From the NCBI GenBank assembly GCA_036260415.1, contig DASZZX010000199.1, positions 1 through 20,345 on the forward strand: a stretch of 20,345 nucleotides of DNA, read 5' to 3'. Below the pieces are notes generated by a model that had not been told where the DNA came from, searched no databases, and saw nothing but the letters and a program-made list of their open reading frames with translations. Each line of letters starts with the position of its first letter. The stretch's first letter is position 1. The stretch comes from DASZZX01 sp036260415. GTDB taxonomy: Bacteria > Actinomycetota > Nitriliruptoria > Nitriliruptorales > JAHWKO01. Below, piece by piece: positions 1-11,539 of this stretch. The position numbers were made by a program, and so were the translations under genes.

Positions 1-33
1 GAGGATTACCTGCTCCAGGTCGAGGAGCGCTGA
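1..33 (+). CDS. purS: PurS, C-terminal end (partial)
   Basis: Only the last ten codons and the TGA stop are in the window; the visible tail reads EDYLLQVEER. PurS is the small subunit that bridges PurQ and PurL in the three-part FGAM synthetase of Gram-positive bacteria. The call rests on position, because the stop is immediately followed by the purQ start, and on the tail, which resembles the usual PurS ending (an I-E-D/N-Y stretch followed by acidic residues). The gene begins to the left of the window. Confidence 0.8.
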   Translation, partial: EDYLLQVEER

Positions 34-717
34 ATGCTCAACATCGCCGTAGTCCGGTTTCCGGGCAGCAACAGCGACTTCGACGCGCTCCGCGCCGCCG
101 AAGCGGTGGGCGCGAAGAGCTATTTCGTGTGGCACCGCGACACCGACCTCCAGGGGGCCGACGTCGTGATCCTGCCCGGAGGGTTCAGCTATGGCGACTA
201 CCTGCGCGCCGGCGCGATCGCGCGGTTCAGTCCCGTCATGCAGGCGGTCCAGCGCCACGCGGCCGACGGGGGCGCGGTGCTGGGGATCTGCAACGGGTTC
301 CAGATCCTGTGCGAGGCCGGGCTCCTTCCGGGCGGCCTCCTCCGCAACGAGAGCCTGCGCTTCGTGTGCCGCCAGGCGGAGCTGATCGTGACCGCGTCCT
401 GCGCCTGGACCGCCGCGTTGACCGTGGGCAGCCGGCTGCGGCTGCCGGTCAAGCACGGTGAGGGCCGCTACCACGCCGACCGCGCCACGCTGGACTGGCT
501 GGAGGCGGACGGTCGCGTGCTGCTCCGCTACGCGCCCGGACACAACCCCAACGGCTCGGCGCGCGACATCGCCGGCGTCGTGGACGCCCGCGGCAACGTG
601 GCCGGGCTGATGCCCCACCCCGAACATGCGGTGGACCCGATGCTCGCGGCGGGGACGGACGGCCGGAGACTGTTCGACAGCGTCCTGGCTCACCTGGCCG
701 AGCGGGTCCGTGCCTGA
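34..717 (+). CDS. purQ: Phosphoribosylformylglycinamidine synthase, glutaminase subunit PurQ
   Basis: PurQ releases ammonia from glutamine and passes it to PurL, which converts FGAR to FGAM in the fourth step of IMP synthesis. The 227-residue product is a class I glutamine amidotransferase of normal length. The N-terminus (VVRFPGSNSD) and the LPGGFSYGDYLRAGA block are PurQ signatures. The nucleophile is Cys86 in GICNGFQ, and His195 and Glu197 in MPHPEH complete the triad. The ATG directly abuts the purS stop (TGAATG), and the GAGGAG inside the purS end can serve as its ribosome binding site, so the two are probably translationally coupled. purL follows after 68 bases. Confidence 0.97.
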   Translation: MLNIAVVRFPGSNSDFDALRAAEAVGAKSYFVWHRDTDLQGADVVILPGGFSYGDYLRAGAIARFSPVMQAVQRHAADGGAVLGICNGFQILCEAGLLPGGLLRNESLRFVCRQAELIVTASCAWTAALTVGSRLRLPVKHGEGRYHADRATLDWLEADGRVLLRYAPGHNPNGSARDIAGVVDARGNVAGLMPHPEHAVDPMLAAGTDGRRLFDSVLAHLAERVRA

Positions 718-752
718 ACACCCGCCCCGTCCGGGCCTCGCCGGTGCCGGCG

Positions 753-758
753 TAGGCT
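753..758 (+). promoter_or_regulatory. Possible -10 element ahead of purL
   Basis: A TAGGCT hexamer fits the actinobacterial TANNNT -10 pattern and would start transcription about 20 bases before the purL ATG. No convincing -35 was found, so this is only a candidate internal promoter in the purQ-purL gap. Confidence 0.25.
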
Positions 759-785
759 GCGCGCGACCCGACCTGGCGAGCTCGC

Positions 786-3085
<2,300 letters not shown>

Positions 3086-3089
<4 letters not shown>

Positions 3090-4255
3090 CTGCTGTTGGC
3101 ACCCGTCACGCGCTGCCACCGTTCGAGCACGATCAGGACGTACAGCTGCGATGCGACCCCGACCTGCCCGCCGGGCGCGACGTCCGCAGGGCCCGAGTGG
3201 TAGGCGGCCAGGCCCAGCTCCAGGTCCCAGTAGCGCTGCAGCAGGGTACGCAGGTAGCGGGCACCGCCTGTGAGGTTGTCGATCGGATCGTGAGGGTCGA
3301 CCCCGAGGGCGGCTGCGGTCGCGGGCATCAGCTGGGTGAGGCCGATCGCGCCGGCGGGTGAGATGACGTCGGGGCGGAACGACGACTCGGTCCACACCAG
3401 CGCGGCGAGGAAGCGTCCGTCGAGCCCAGCCCGGGCCGCAGCCGCGTCCACCGCGCCCGCCCACCGCTGGCCAGCAGCCGGCAGGCTCCCCGCCCAGTCG
3501 GGGGCCGGCTGATCGAACGGCACGCTCCGAGGGTCGCGCAGCACCGCCTCGACCGACAACAGCCGCCGTCGCAGCTCCTCGATCAGCTGCTGCTGCGCGC
3601 GCTGGTCGGCGAGCAGGTCGGCGAGCACCCGCGCCTGCTCCGCTCGAACCTGCTCCGCCTGTGCTACCAGCCCGCGCTGCTGGCGGACGAGGGCCTCCGC
3701 GGTCGCTCGCTGCGCGGCGGCGGTCCGCGCCGCCTGGTCCGCCCGCCCGCGGGCCGCCTCCGCCAGCCGTTGAGCGGCGACGGCATCGTGGACCAGCTGC
3801 TGGTCGCGTTCGAGCAGCCTGCGCGCCGCGGTCGTGGCGACGGCCACCTCATGGGCCCCCTCCCCGGCCCCGAGCGCCGACAGCACGGCGCTGGCCGGGT
3901 CGGTGACCCCACGCAGGTATATCTCCCGGGCTCGTTGGGACAGCTGACCGCGGCTCGTCTGCAGCTGCGCCGCCGCCTCGGTGGCGTCGGCGAGCGCGGC
4001 GTCGTGCTGACGGAGCGCGGCCTGTTCGGAGGCGGCGGCGGCGGCGAGCTGGTGCTCCACCCCCGCGAGCCGCGACTGCAGGTCGTGCAGCCGTTCCCGT
4101 GCGGCGGCGAAGGCCTCCCGCGCCTCGGTCAGACGCGCGGCCACCCCCGCCAGCTCGTTCTCCGCCTGCTCCAGCTGCTCCGCCGGACCGGCCGCCGCCG
4201 GCGCCGCGGAGAGCAGCGCCGCCGCGACAGCGAGGGCGGAGACGGGACGACGCAC
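3086..4255 (-). CDS. Secreted coiled-coil lytic transglycosylase (SLT domain)
   Basis: The protein probably cuts peptidoglycan glycan strands outside the membrane. I chose the GTG at 4255 because GGAG lies five bases ahead and it gives a clean signal peptide (RRPVS, then an alanine/leucine-rich core ending around APAAAG near residue 23); the reading frame is open further upstream. Residues about 25-240 are alanine, glutamine, glutamate and arginine rich and look like long coiled coils, as in NlpC/P60-type and EnvC-like wall hydrolases. The C-terminal 110 residues form an SLT/GEWL domain: Glu290 in WTESSF is the expected catalytic acid, followed by AIGLTQLMP and LGLAAYHSGP. Total length is 389 residues. 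It follows the histidine kinase on the same strand after 144 bases and converges on purL. Substrate and partner are not visible. Confidence 0.88.
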
Positions 4256-4363
4256 GGCTGCTCCACGGAGGGTCCGACCACTGTCGGCGACGTCCACGCG
4301 TGGCGGACGGGCCGTTCGGACAGTCTGGCGAAGCACGCCGCCGGCGTCACCTCGACCGCAGGC

Positions 4364-4386
4364 GGCGTGGTGAGCCACACCGCGCC
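4364..4386 (-). terminator. Hairpin downstream of the histidine kinase
   Basis: Nine-base arms GGCGTGGTG and CACCGCGCC flank the loop AGCCA, with one G-U-type pair. The hairpin starts about 14 bases past the kinase stop. There is no T-run, so it would be a U-less actinobacterial-type terminator or an mRNA-stabilising stem. It separates the kinase from the transglycosylase. Confidence 0.4.
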
Positions 4387-4399
4387 TCGATCCGCCGGG

Positions 4400-6058
4400 T
4401 CAGGCCGCCGACAGGCTGAACGTGAACGTCGCGCCCTCCCCCGGCAGGCTCGCGACCGTGATGTCCCCACCCTGCGCCTCCACCAGCGCCTTGCACACGT
4501 ACAGGCCGAGCCCCGTCCCGTCGGGCGACGCCTCGGGACGCAGCCGGGAGAACTTGCGGAACAGCCGGTTGGTGTCGCCGGGGTCGATGCCCACGCCCCA
4601 GTCGACCACCGACACCCGCACCTGGTCGCCGGCCGGTTGCACGACGATCTGCACCGGCGTGTCCGGTTCGGAGAACTTGAACGCGTTGGCCAGCAGGTTG
4701 CGCAGCACCCGGCGCAGGTGACCCGGGTCGGCACGCACCGTCGGGACCCCGTCGGCGATCACGACGTCGACCGGGCGGTCGGGCACGGCGTGGGCGGCCT
4801 CCTCCACCGCCTGCCGGACGGCGACCTCGAGGTCGAGCTCCACGAGCTCGCACGGGATGTCGCCCGAGTCGATCCTGGCGACCGTGAGGATCTCACGGAT
4901 CCGTTCCGACACCAAGTGGACGTTGCGCGAGATCCGGCCGAGGTGGTCGAGCTTCTCCCCGTCGGACAGGCGCTTCCACTCGCCCATCAGCAGGTCGGCG
5001 TAGCCGGTCACAACCGCCATCGGGGCGCGCATGTCGTGCACGACGATGGCGACGAAGTCGTTCTTCAGCCGGTCGAGTTCGCGCAGCCGCTCCGCGACGT
5101 CGCGTTCGCGGTCCAGCAGCAGGACGGTGTGGAACCCGGCGGCACACTCGTGCACCAGAGCCTGCAGGAGCGGGACGTCGTCGCGGTCGTACCCGCGGGG
5201 GCGTGACCAGAAGAAGGTCACCACGCCGGACGCCCCGCTGGTCGCCACAACCGGCACCGCCACCAAAGAGCGGAACCCTGCCTCCAGGAAACGTGGCGCG
5301 GCCTCGCCCCCGCCGCCCTGCTCCAGATCCGCCACCGCGTAGGCGCGCCGGCCCTCGAAGGCCGCCCACATCTCCGGGTCGGTCACGGGCTGGAGGTGGC
5401 CGAGCGGCAGGCGCTCGTGCTCCGTACCCGCAACCGCCAGGACGCGGAACGCCCGGTTGTCCTCGACCGCCCAGAAGCTCGCCCGGTCGAACGGCACCAC
5501 GTCCTGCACGACGTCCACGAACCCGGCGAAGGCGTCCTCGACCGTGCCGGCGGACGCGACGGCGCGCGCCACCTGTGCGAGCAGCGCGTCCATCTCTGCG
5601 CGCCGACGCAGCCGCTCGTAGGCCCGCTTCAGCTCGGCGTTGGTGCGCTCCAGCTCCTGTTCCGACCGCTTGCGCTCACTGATGTCCTGGATCATCCCGA
5701 TGGCGAGTTGGCCTCCCGTCGGGTCGGGGAGGCGGAACACGGCCAGGTCGACCCACACCACCCCGCCGTCCCGCCGCAGGTAGCGCTTCTCGACGCGGTA
5801 GTTGTCGATCTCGCCACGAAACAGCTGGCGTGCGAGGCGCACGCCCACCTCGACGTCATCGGGGTGGGTGATGTCCGCGAAGGTGAGCCCCTGCAGCTCC
5901 TCGAGCGTGTACCCGACGATGCGGCGGTACGCAGGGTTCGCCTCGACGAAGCGTAGGTCGGTGCCGACCACGCTCATCCCGATCGGCGCCTCGTCGAAGA
6001 CCTTGCGGTAGCGCTCGTCCGCGGGGCGTTGCAGCGCCCGCTCGCGATCCTCGGTCAC
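4400..6058 (-). CDS. Soluble PAS-GAF sensor histidine kinase
   Basis: The 552-residue product has a PAS domain at about 16-135 (GYTLEEL, the HPDD block, a PAC-like end ISERKRSEQE), a short coiled linker, a GAF domain at about 150-325, a HisKA helix with phospho-acceptor His341 in VHDMRAPM, and a HATPase domain (N-box NLLANAFKFSE, G1 DWGVGID, G2 GTGLGLYV). No membrane segment is seen, so it should sense a cytoplasmic signal. I chose the GTG at 6058 because GGGAG lies six bases upstream; the open frame beyond it (to 6469) lies inside the acyl-CoA dehydrogenase and has no domain sequence. A TACCCT at 6084-6089 could be its -10. No response regulator gene is in the window, so it is an orphan here. 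The ligand is unknown. Confidence 0.9.
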   Translation of the reverse strand: MTEDRERALQRPADERYRKVFDEAPIGMSVVGTDLRFVEANPAYRRIVGYTLEELQGLTFADITHPDDVEVGVRLARQLFRGEIDNYRVEKRYLRRDGGVVWVDLAVFRLPDPTGGQLAIGMIQDISERKRSEQELERTNAELKRAYERLRRRAEMDALLAQVARAVASAGTVEDAFAGFVDVVQDVVPFDRASFWAVEDNRAFRVLAVAGTEHERLPLGHLQPVTDPEMWAAFEGRRAYAVADLEQGGGGEAAPRFLEAGFRSLVAVPVVATSGASGVVTFFWSRPRGYDRDDVPLLQALVHECAAGFHTVLLLDRERDVAERLRELDRLKNDFVAIVVHDMRAPMAVVTGYADLLMGEWKRLSDGEKLDHLGRISRNVHLVSERIREILTVARIDSGDIPCELVELDLEVAVRQAVEEAAHAVPDRPVDVVIADGVPTVRADPGHLRRVLRNLLANAFKFSEPDTPVQIVVQPAGDQVRVSVVDWGVGIDPGDTNRLFRKFSRLRPEASPDGTGLGLYVCKALVEAQGGDITVASLPGEGATFTFSLSAA

Positions 6059-6128
6059 CTGGTTCTCCCGGACAGCAAGCTCGAGGGTAGGCCCGTCGGC
6101 GAGGGGAGAGCTCGTCGACCCGCCCGCG

Positions 6129-8126
6129 TCAGCCGCTGGCGCCGGCGCGCAGCGACGCCTCGGGCAGCCCCGTGGTGTCGGCCATCTCGGACAGCTTGCG
6201 GTGAACGCTCCGACCGCCCGTCGGCTCGGGCTCGCCGAGCATCGGGCCCTCCCCGGAGGGGTCGACGATCCCGGACTCGGCCCAGCGGTAGCGGCCGTCG
6301 AGGACCCGTTGGGCCGCGCGGTAGTTGACCTCGTCCTCGTTGTGCCACAGCTCGTGGAACCCCCGTTCCACCCGGCGGCGCGCCTGGCGGCTGAACAGGT
6401 CGGCGAGCTCCTGGGCGCCACGCCCGCGCTCGCCCCCTGCGACGTCATCTCCGGCCAGCATCTGGGCACGCACGCAGGCCGCGGCGATCGCGAACAGCTC
6501 GCAGCCGATGTCCACGATGCGCCCCAGGAACACCTGCTTCTTCTCCAACTTGGCCTGCCAGCGCGACATCGCGTAGAACGTCGAGCGCGCCAACTTGCGG
6601 GCGCTGCGCTCCGCGAAGCGCAGGTGCTCGGCCAACGGCCCGAACTCAGCGTAGGCGTTGGGGTTCTGCCCCTGTCCGACCGCCAGGCTCGGCAGCCACC
6701 GCGAGTAGAAGCGGGCGGCGTCCAGAGCGACCTTGGCCTTCTCGGACAGGTCGGTGTCCGGCTGGATGATCCCGCCGGCCACCTGCAGGTGCTGGTCGAC
6801 CGCCTCGCGCGCGATCAGGAGCCGCATGATCTCGGAGGAACCCTCGAAGATGCGGTTGATGCGCAGATCGCGCAGCGCCTGCTCCGCCGGCACCGGGCGC
6901 TCGCCGCGCGCCTTCAGCGATGCGGCGGTCTCGTAGCCCCGGCCCCCACGGACCTGGACCAGACGGTCGGCGGCCTGCCAGGCCATCTCCGACCCGTACA
7001 GCTTGGCGATGGCGGCCTCGATGCGGATGTCCCTCTGCCCTCCGTCCGCCAGCAGGCTCGACAGCTCGGTGACCGCCTCGAGGGCGAACGCTGTGCCGGC
7101 GATGAACGCGATGTGGTCGGCCACCGCTTCGTGCCGCCCGATCGGCATGCCCCACTGGACGCGCTCGTTGGCCCACTCGCGAGCGATCTTCATCGACCAC
7201 TTGGTCGCGCCGGCGCAGATGGCCGGCAGCGACAAGCGTCCCACGTTGAGGGTGCTCAGCGCGATCTTGAGCCCCATGCCCTCCTGCCCGATGAGGTTCT
7301 CGCGCGGCACGACGACGTCCTCGAACCGGGTGACGCCGTTCTCGATCCCGCGCAGTCCCATGAAGCTGTTGCGGTGCTCGACGGTGATGCCCGGCGTGTC
7401 CATCTCGACCACGAACACGCTGATCCCGCCGCGCCGCTTGCCATCCCCGTCGCGGCCACCCTCCCTGGGGACGCGCGCCATGACGACCAGCAGGTCGGCG
7501 ATCACCCCGTTGGTGGTCCACAGCTTGACGCCGTTGAGGCGGTACGCGGTGCCGTCCTCGGTCGGGGTCGCGGTCGCCCCCATGCGCGCCGGGTCGCTGC
7601 CCACGTCCGGCTCGGTTAGGAGGAAGGCGCTGACCTCGCGGGTGCAGCGCGGCAACCACCGCTGCTTCTGCTCCTCCGTGCCGAACAGCTTCAGCGGCTG
7701 GGGTACGCCGATGGACTGGTGCGCCGACAGCAGCGTGGCCAGCGACGCGTGGCACGTGCCGGCCAGCTCCAGCGCCCGGCAGTAGTAGAGCTGCGACAGA
7801 CCGAGGCCGCCGTAGCGCTCATCGATCTTCATACCGAGCGCACCGAGGTCGATCAGTCCCCGGATCACATCCTGGGGGATCTCCGCGTCACGTTCGATCT
7901 GCAGGGGATCGACGTGGTCGCGCAGGAAGTCCTCGAGCTCGCGGAGGAACTTCTCGCCCTTCTCGGCGTCCTCCGGGTCCGGGCGGGGGTGTGGGTGGAT
8001 CAGATCGAGCCGCAGGTTGCCGAGGAACAGCTCCTTGCCGAAGCTCGGCTTGTCCCACTCGGCCTGCCGTGCGGCCTCACCGATCTCTCGCGCGCGCTGG
8101 TAGCTGACGTCGGGCTGCTGGCTCAC
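6129..8126 (-). CDS. Acyl-CoA dehydrogenase, very-long-chain (VLCAD/ACAD9) type
   Basis: A flavoenzyme that oxidises acyl-CoA to the 2-enoyl-CoA in the first step of beta-oxidation. The 665-residue product is longer than the usual 380-400 residues. The standard N-terminal, middle (FLLTEPDVGSD, LWTTNG) and C-terminal helical domains are followed by about 200 extra residues, as in the VLCAD/ACAD9 group. The catalytic base should be Glu428 in RIFEGSSEI. I chose the GTG at 8126 because GGAGG lies seven bases ahead. The gene is divergent from moaA, and the histidine kinase follows after 70 bases. Chain-length preference cannot be read from sequence. The operator-like dyad ahead of it suggests substrate-responsive repression. 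Confidence 0.93.
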   Translation of the reverse strand: MSQQPDVSYQRAREIGEAARQAEWDKPSFGKELFLGNLRLDLIHPHPRPDPEDAEKGEKFLRELEDFLRDHVDPLQIERDAEIPQDVIRGLIDLGALGMKIDERYGGLGLSQLYYCRALELAGTCHASLATLLSAHQSIGVPQPLKLFGTEEQKQRWLPRCTREVSAFLLTEPDVGSDPARMGATATPTEDGTAYRLNGVKLWTTNGVIADLLVVMARVPREGGRDGDGKRRGGISVFVVEMDTPGITVEHRNSFMGLRGIENGVTRFEDVVVPRENLIGQEGMGLKIALSTLNVGRLSLPAICAGATKWSMKIAREWANERVQWGMPIGRHEAVADHIAFIAGTAFALEAVTELSSLLADGGQRDIRIEAAIAKLYGSEMAWQAADRLVQVRGGRGYETAASLKARGERPVPAEQALRDLRINRIFEGSSEIMRLLIAREAVDQHLQVAGGIIQPDTDLSEKAKVALDAARFYSRWLPSLAVGQGQNPNAYAEFGPLAEHLRFAERSARKLARSTFYAMSRWQAKLEKKQVFLGRIVDIGCELFAIAAACVRAQMLAGDDVAGGERGRGAQELADLFSRQARRRVERGFHELWHNEDEVNYRAAQRVLDGRYRWAESGIVDPSGEGPMLGEPEPTGGRSVHRKLSEMADTTGLPEASLRAGASG

Positions 8127-8150
8127 TGGCTGTCCTCCGGTGGGCAGAAG

Positions 8151-8188
8151 TTGGAGCGTCCACTCCAATATATGCCACCGCAAGCGGT
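8151..8188 (-). promoter_or_regulatory. Acyl-CoA dehydrogenase promoter with operator-like dyads
   Basis: Read on the minus strand, TATATT (8167-8172) is a good -10 with a weak -35. It overlaps the dyad TTGGAG-N6-CTCCAA (8151-8168), which would cover the -10 and the transcription start. Upstream is a second small dyad, ACCGC-AA-GCGGT (8177-8188). A repressor at the first dyad would block polymerase. TetR-family fatty-acid regulators are plausible, but no regulator gene for it is seen here. Confidence 0.5.
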
Positions 8189-8416
8189 TGGGGTAGCCGA
8201 AGTGGGGCGACGCAGCCCGTGGCGGGAGTTGTCACCACCGGGCAGGGAGGCCGACGTGCGGACAGCGCGCGCTGCGGGGGGGTCGCGGCGGTGCAGCGCG
8301 GTGGTGTGCGGTCTGCCGGGCACGCTGGAACGTGGCGCCGGTCGATGCCGGTCCGCCGTGGGGCGACGACGACGTACCCTGTGGTGTCTGCCAGGTTCTG
8401 CGACCGAGCGAGACCG

Positions 8417-9424
<1,008 letters not shown>

Positions 9425-9471
9425 GGGCGGCGGTCGCAGGGCGCCTCCTCGTGGCCGACCGGCCGCGCCCG

Positions 9472-9477
9472 TACACT
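9472..9477 (+). promoter_or_regulatory. Possible -10 element ahead of purF
   Basis: TACACT lies about 27 bases before the purF GTG and fits TANNNT. A -35 is not recognisable. It would allow purF to be transcribed separately from moaA. Confidence 0.3.
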
Positions 9478-9503
9478 GCGGCGTTCCCCCACCAGGAGTC
9501 GCT

Positions 9504-11027
9504 GTGGCGCTCCCACCGCCGGTTCGTCACCTCCCGCTGGTCCCCGCCGACGCCACCGTCGATCCGGCCAGGCTGGCGGAGGGACCCCGCGAGGAGTGCG
9601 GGGTCTTCGGCGTGTACGCGCCCGGCGAGGACGTCGCCAAGCTGACCTACTACGGCCTGTACGCGTTGCAGCACCGCGGTCAGGAATCCGCCGGGATGGC
9701 CGTCTCGGACGGGCGCCACATCACGGTCGCCAAGGACATGGGCTTGGTGCACCAGGTGTTCAACGAATCGAACCTCGTGGCGCTGGAGGGCCACCTGGCC
9801 ATCGGACACGTCCGCTACTCCACCACCGGATCGTCGTCCTGGGCCAACGCGCAGCCGCAGTACCGCGAGACCCCCCGCGGCGGACAGCTCGCGCTGGCGC
9901 ACAACGGCAACCTCTGCAACACCGCCGACGTCGCCCGCATGCTCGGCTCGAACGGGCCCCCGGTCGGCCAGCCGGACCCGCACCGGTCACCGACGGCCGT
10001 CAACGACAGCGGGCTGATGGCGTCGCTCCTGGCGGCCAGCGAGGACGTCTCGCTGGAGGAGGCGATCGTCCGCACCATGCCCAGGCTGGAGGGTGCCTAC
10101 TCGCTGGTGATCATGGACGAGCAGGCGATCCACGCCGTGCGCGACCCGTGGGGGGTCCGCCCCCTGGTGCTGGGTCGCCTGCCGGGCGGCTACGTCATCG
10201 CTTCCGAGAGCGCCGCGTTGGACATCGTGGGCGCGCACGAACTGCGCGAGGTCGAACCCGGCGAGGTCGTCACCATCGACCGTGACGGGCTGCGGTCGCG
10301 CAGGTTCGCCGACGCCCAGCAGCGCTTCTGCCTGTTCGAGTGGGTCTACCTCGCACGTCCCGACCACCGTCAGGGTGGCACCAGCGTCTACGCCGTGCGA
10401 CGCGAGATGGGCCGCCGACTCGCCAGCGAAGCCCCGGTCGACGCCGATCTCGTCATCCCCGTCCCCGACTCGGGCACCGCGGCGGCTGCCGGTTACGCCG
10501 AGGCGTCGGGCCTGCCGTACGCGGAGGGGCTGGTCAAGAACCGCTACGTCGGCCGCACGTTCATTCAGCCGTCACAGTCGCTGCGCCAGCTCGGGATCCG
10601 CCTCAAGCTCAACCCGCTGCGGTCGGTGATCGTGGGCAAGCGACTGGTGGTGGTGGACGACTCGATCGTCCGCGGCAACACCTCACGTGAGCTGGTTCGG
10701 ATGCTGCGGGAGGCTGGTGCCCTCGAGGTGCACCTGCGGATCACATCGCCACCCATCACCCACCCCTGCTACTACGGCATCGACATGGCCACCCCAGCCG
10801 AGCTGATCGGCGCTGGCCTCGCGGTCGAGCAGATCCGCGACTTCGTCGGTGCCGACTCGCTGCACTACCTGTCGCTGGACGGGCTGATCGGATCGACGCC
10901 GAACAGCCGGCCGACGCTGTGCACGGCCTGTTTCACGGGTGAGTACCCGATCCCGGTGCCGTGCGAGCAGGTCGGGATGGGGCAGGTCGCTCTCGACCTG
11001 GAGGCCTTGGCACCGTCCCCGCGGTGA
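9504..11027 (+). CDS. purF: Amidophosphoribosyltransferase PurF
   Basis: PurF makes 5-phosphoribosylamine from PRPP and glutamine, the committed step of purine synthesis. I chose the GTG at 9504 because AGGAG lies five bases ahead. The 507-residue product starts with a 31-residue leader that must be removed to expose the N-terminal nucleophile Cys32 (EECGVFG). The glutaminase domain is followed by a phosphoribosyltransferase domain with the PRPP loop VVVDDSIVRGNTS. Cysteines at 276 (RFCLFEW), 422 (HPCYYG), 473 and 476 (CTACFTGEYP) match the four iron-sulfur ligands of the Bacillus subtilis-type enzyme. An oxygen-sensitive 4Fe-4S cluster and propeptide processing are therefore expected. The stop codon lies inside a strong stem-loop. 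Confidence 0.97.
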   Translation: MALPPPVRHLPLVPADATVDPARLAEGPREECGVFGVYAPGEDVAKLTYYGLYALQHRGQESAGMAVSDGRHITVAKDMGLVHQVFNESNLVALEGHLAIGHVRYSTTGSSSWANAQPQYRETPRGGQLALAHNGNLCNTADVARMLGSNGPPVGQPDPHRSPTAVNDSGLMASLLAASEDVSLEEAIVRTMPRLEGAYSLVIMDEQAIHAVRDPWGVRPLVLGRLPGGYVIASESAALDIVGAHELREVEPGEVVTIDRDGLRSRRFADAQQRFCLFEWVYLARPDHRQGGTSVYAVRREMGRRLASEAPVDADLVIPVPDSGTAAAAGYAEASGLPYAEGLVKNRYVGRTFIQPSQSLRQLGIRLKLNPLRSVIVGKRLVVVDDSIVRGNTSRELVRMLREAGALEVHLRITSPPITHPCYYGIDMATPAELIGAGLAVEQIRDFVGADSLHYLSLDGLIGSTPNSRPTLCTACFTGEYPIPVPCEQVGMGQVALDLEALAPSPR

Positions 11028-11034
11028 CGGTGCC
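11009..11034 (+). terminator. Stem-loop spanning the purF stop codon
   Basis: Perfect nine-base arms GGCACCGTC (11009-11017) and GACGGTGCC (11026-11034) enclose an eight-base loop. The purF TGA (11025-11027) overlaps the start of the right arm. No T-run follows, so it may act as a weak terminator, an mRNA 3' stabiliser, or a filter between purF and the small cysteine genes. Confidence 0.45.
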
Positions 11035-11189
11035 GGGACCGTTGCGCGCCGAGTGCGAGGCTGACGTCGCTACCTCCTGACTCTCCGGTAGGGGGACACC
11101 ATCGGCTACCGGCGGGGACCGGGAGGGCACGCTGCCCACGTGCGGCCTGACGCAGGGCCGGGCGGACCGGTGGTGCAGCCGCCGTGGCG

Positions 11190-11195
11190 TAGCCT
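11190..11195 (+). promoter_or_regulatory. Possible -10 element ahead of the small cysteine genes
   Basis: TAGCCT fits TANNNT and would place the transcript start about 20 bases before the ATG at 11223, leaving room for the GGGAGCGGAG ribosome binding site. The -35 is poor. Confidence 0.3.
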
Positions 11196-11222
11196 CGTGG
11201 TGCGGGCGAGTCGGGAGCGGAG

Positions 11223-11384
11223 ATGGGCGCGCGCAAGGACCAGCGCTTCGACTGCGAGTGCGGGGCGGAGATCGTCTACACCAAGGATTGTCCCCGCGAG
11301 TGGCGCCACCAGCCGCGCTGCGTCTGTGGGTGCGAGATGCGCCCGCTGGCCGAAGCGACCGGTCACACCTACCCCCACGTGTGA
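11223..11384 (+). CDS. Small cysteine-rich protein A (53 aa), probable metal-binding
   Basis: I do not recognise a named family. The 53-residue product contains FDCECGAEIVYTKDCP, then a basic linker and RCVCGCEM, giving six cysteines at 12, 14, 23, 33, 35 and 37. Two CxC pairs and a single CP cysteine suggest a small zinc or other metal knuckle. GGGAG and GGAG precede the ATG. The next gene encodes a paralogue that shares the pattern F-x-CECGA...YT..CP...C.CG. The pair lies downstream of purF, after its stem-loop and a 195-base gap. A function in metal binding is inference; a role in purine synthesis is not supported beyond proximity. Confidence 0.7.
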   Translation: MGARKDQRFDCECGAEIVYTKDCPREWRHQPRCVCGCEMRPLAEATGHTYPHV

Positions 11385-11394
11385 GGAGGAACCG

Positions 11395-11535
11395 GTGGGT
11401 GTCCAGACGGGGCAGAAGTTCCTGTGCGAGTGCGGGGCCAAGGTGAAGTACACCAGGGGCTGTCCCGAGCCGCCCGCCGGGCCGTTCGTGTGCACGTGTG
11501 GGGCGACCGGGACCGAGACGCACGACGAGGACTGA
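11395..11535 (+). CDS. Small cysteine-rich protein B (46 aa), paralogue of A
   Basis: The 46-residue product contains FLCECGAKVKYTRGCP, a short proline-rich linker and FVCTCGATG, with five cysteines at 11, 13, 23, 33 and 35. It matches protein A over the CECGA-x-V-x-YT-x-x-CP core and the C-x-CG end but lacks the extra cysteine of A. The GTG at 11395 has GAGGAGGA four bases ahead, and that site overlaps the stop region of gene A, so the two are almost certainly one transcript. The C-terminus is acidic (ETHDED). The family is unrecognised. Confidence 0.7.
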   Translation: MGVQTGQKFLCECGAKVKYTRGCPEPPAGPFVCTCGATGTETHDED

Positions 11536-11539
11536 CCGC

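Noticed and set aside
6059..6469. N-terminal extension of the histidine kinase
   Set aside because: It lies inside the dehydrogenase gene, is serine/arginine/proline rich, and the GTG at 6058 has a proper ribosome binding site.
6201..7619. Long open frame on the plus strand opposite the acyl-CoA dehydrogenase
   Set aside because: No recognisable domain; the opposite strand encodes a full enzyme with a good start and catalytic residues.
8219..8416. N-terminal extension of MoaA
   Set aside because: The added 66 residues are not like MoaA; the GTG at 8417 gives the usual short lead to the first cysteine cluster.
8190..8416. Molybdenum cofactor riboswitch ahead of moaA
   Set aside because: I could not find the conserved stem and loop pattern of that RNA; the segment shows only a weak -10.
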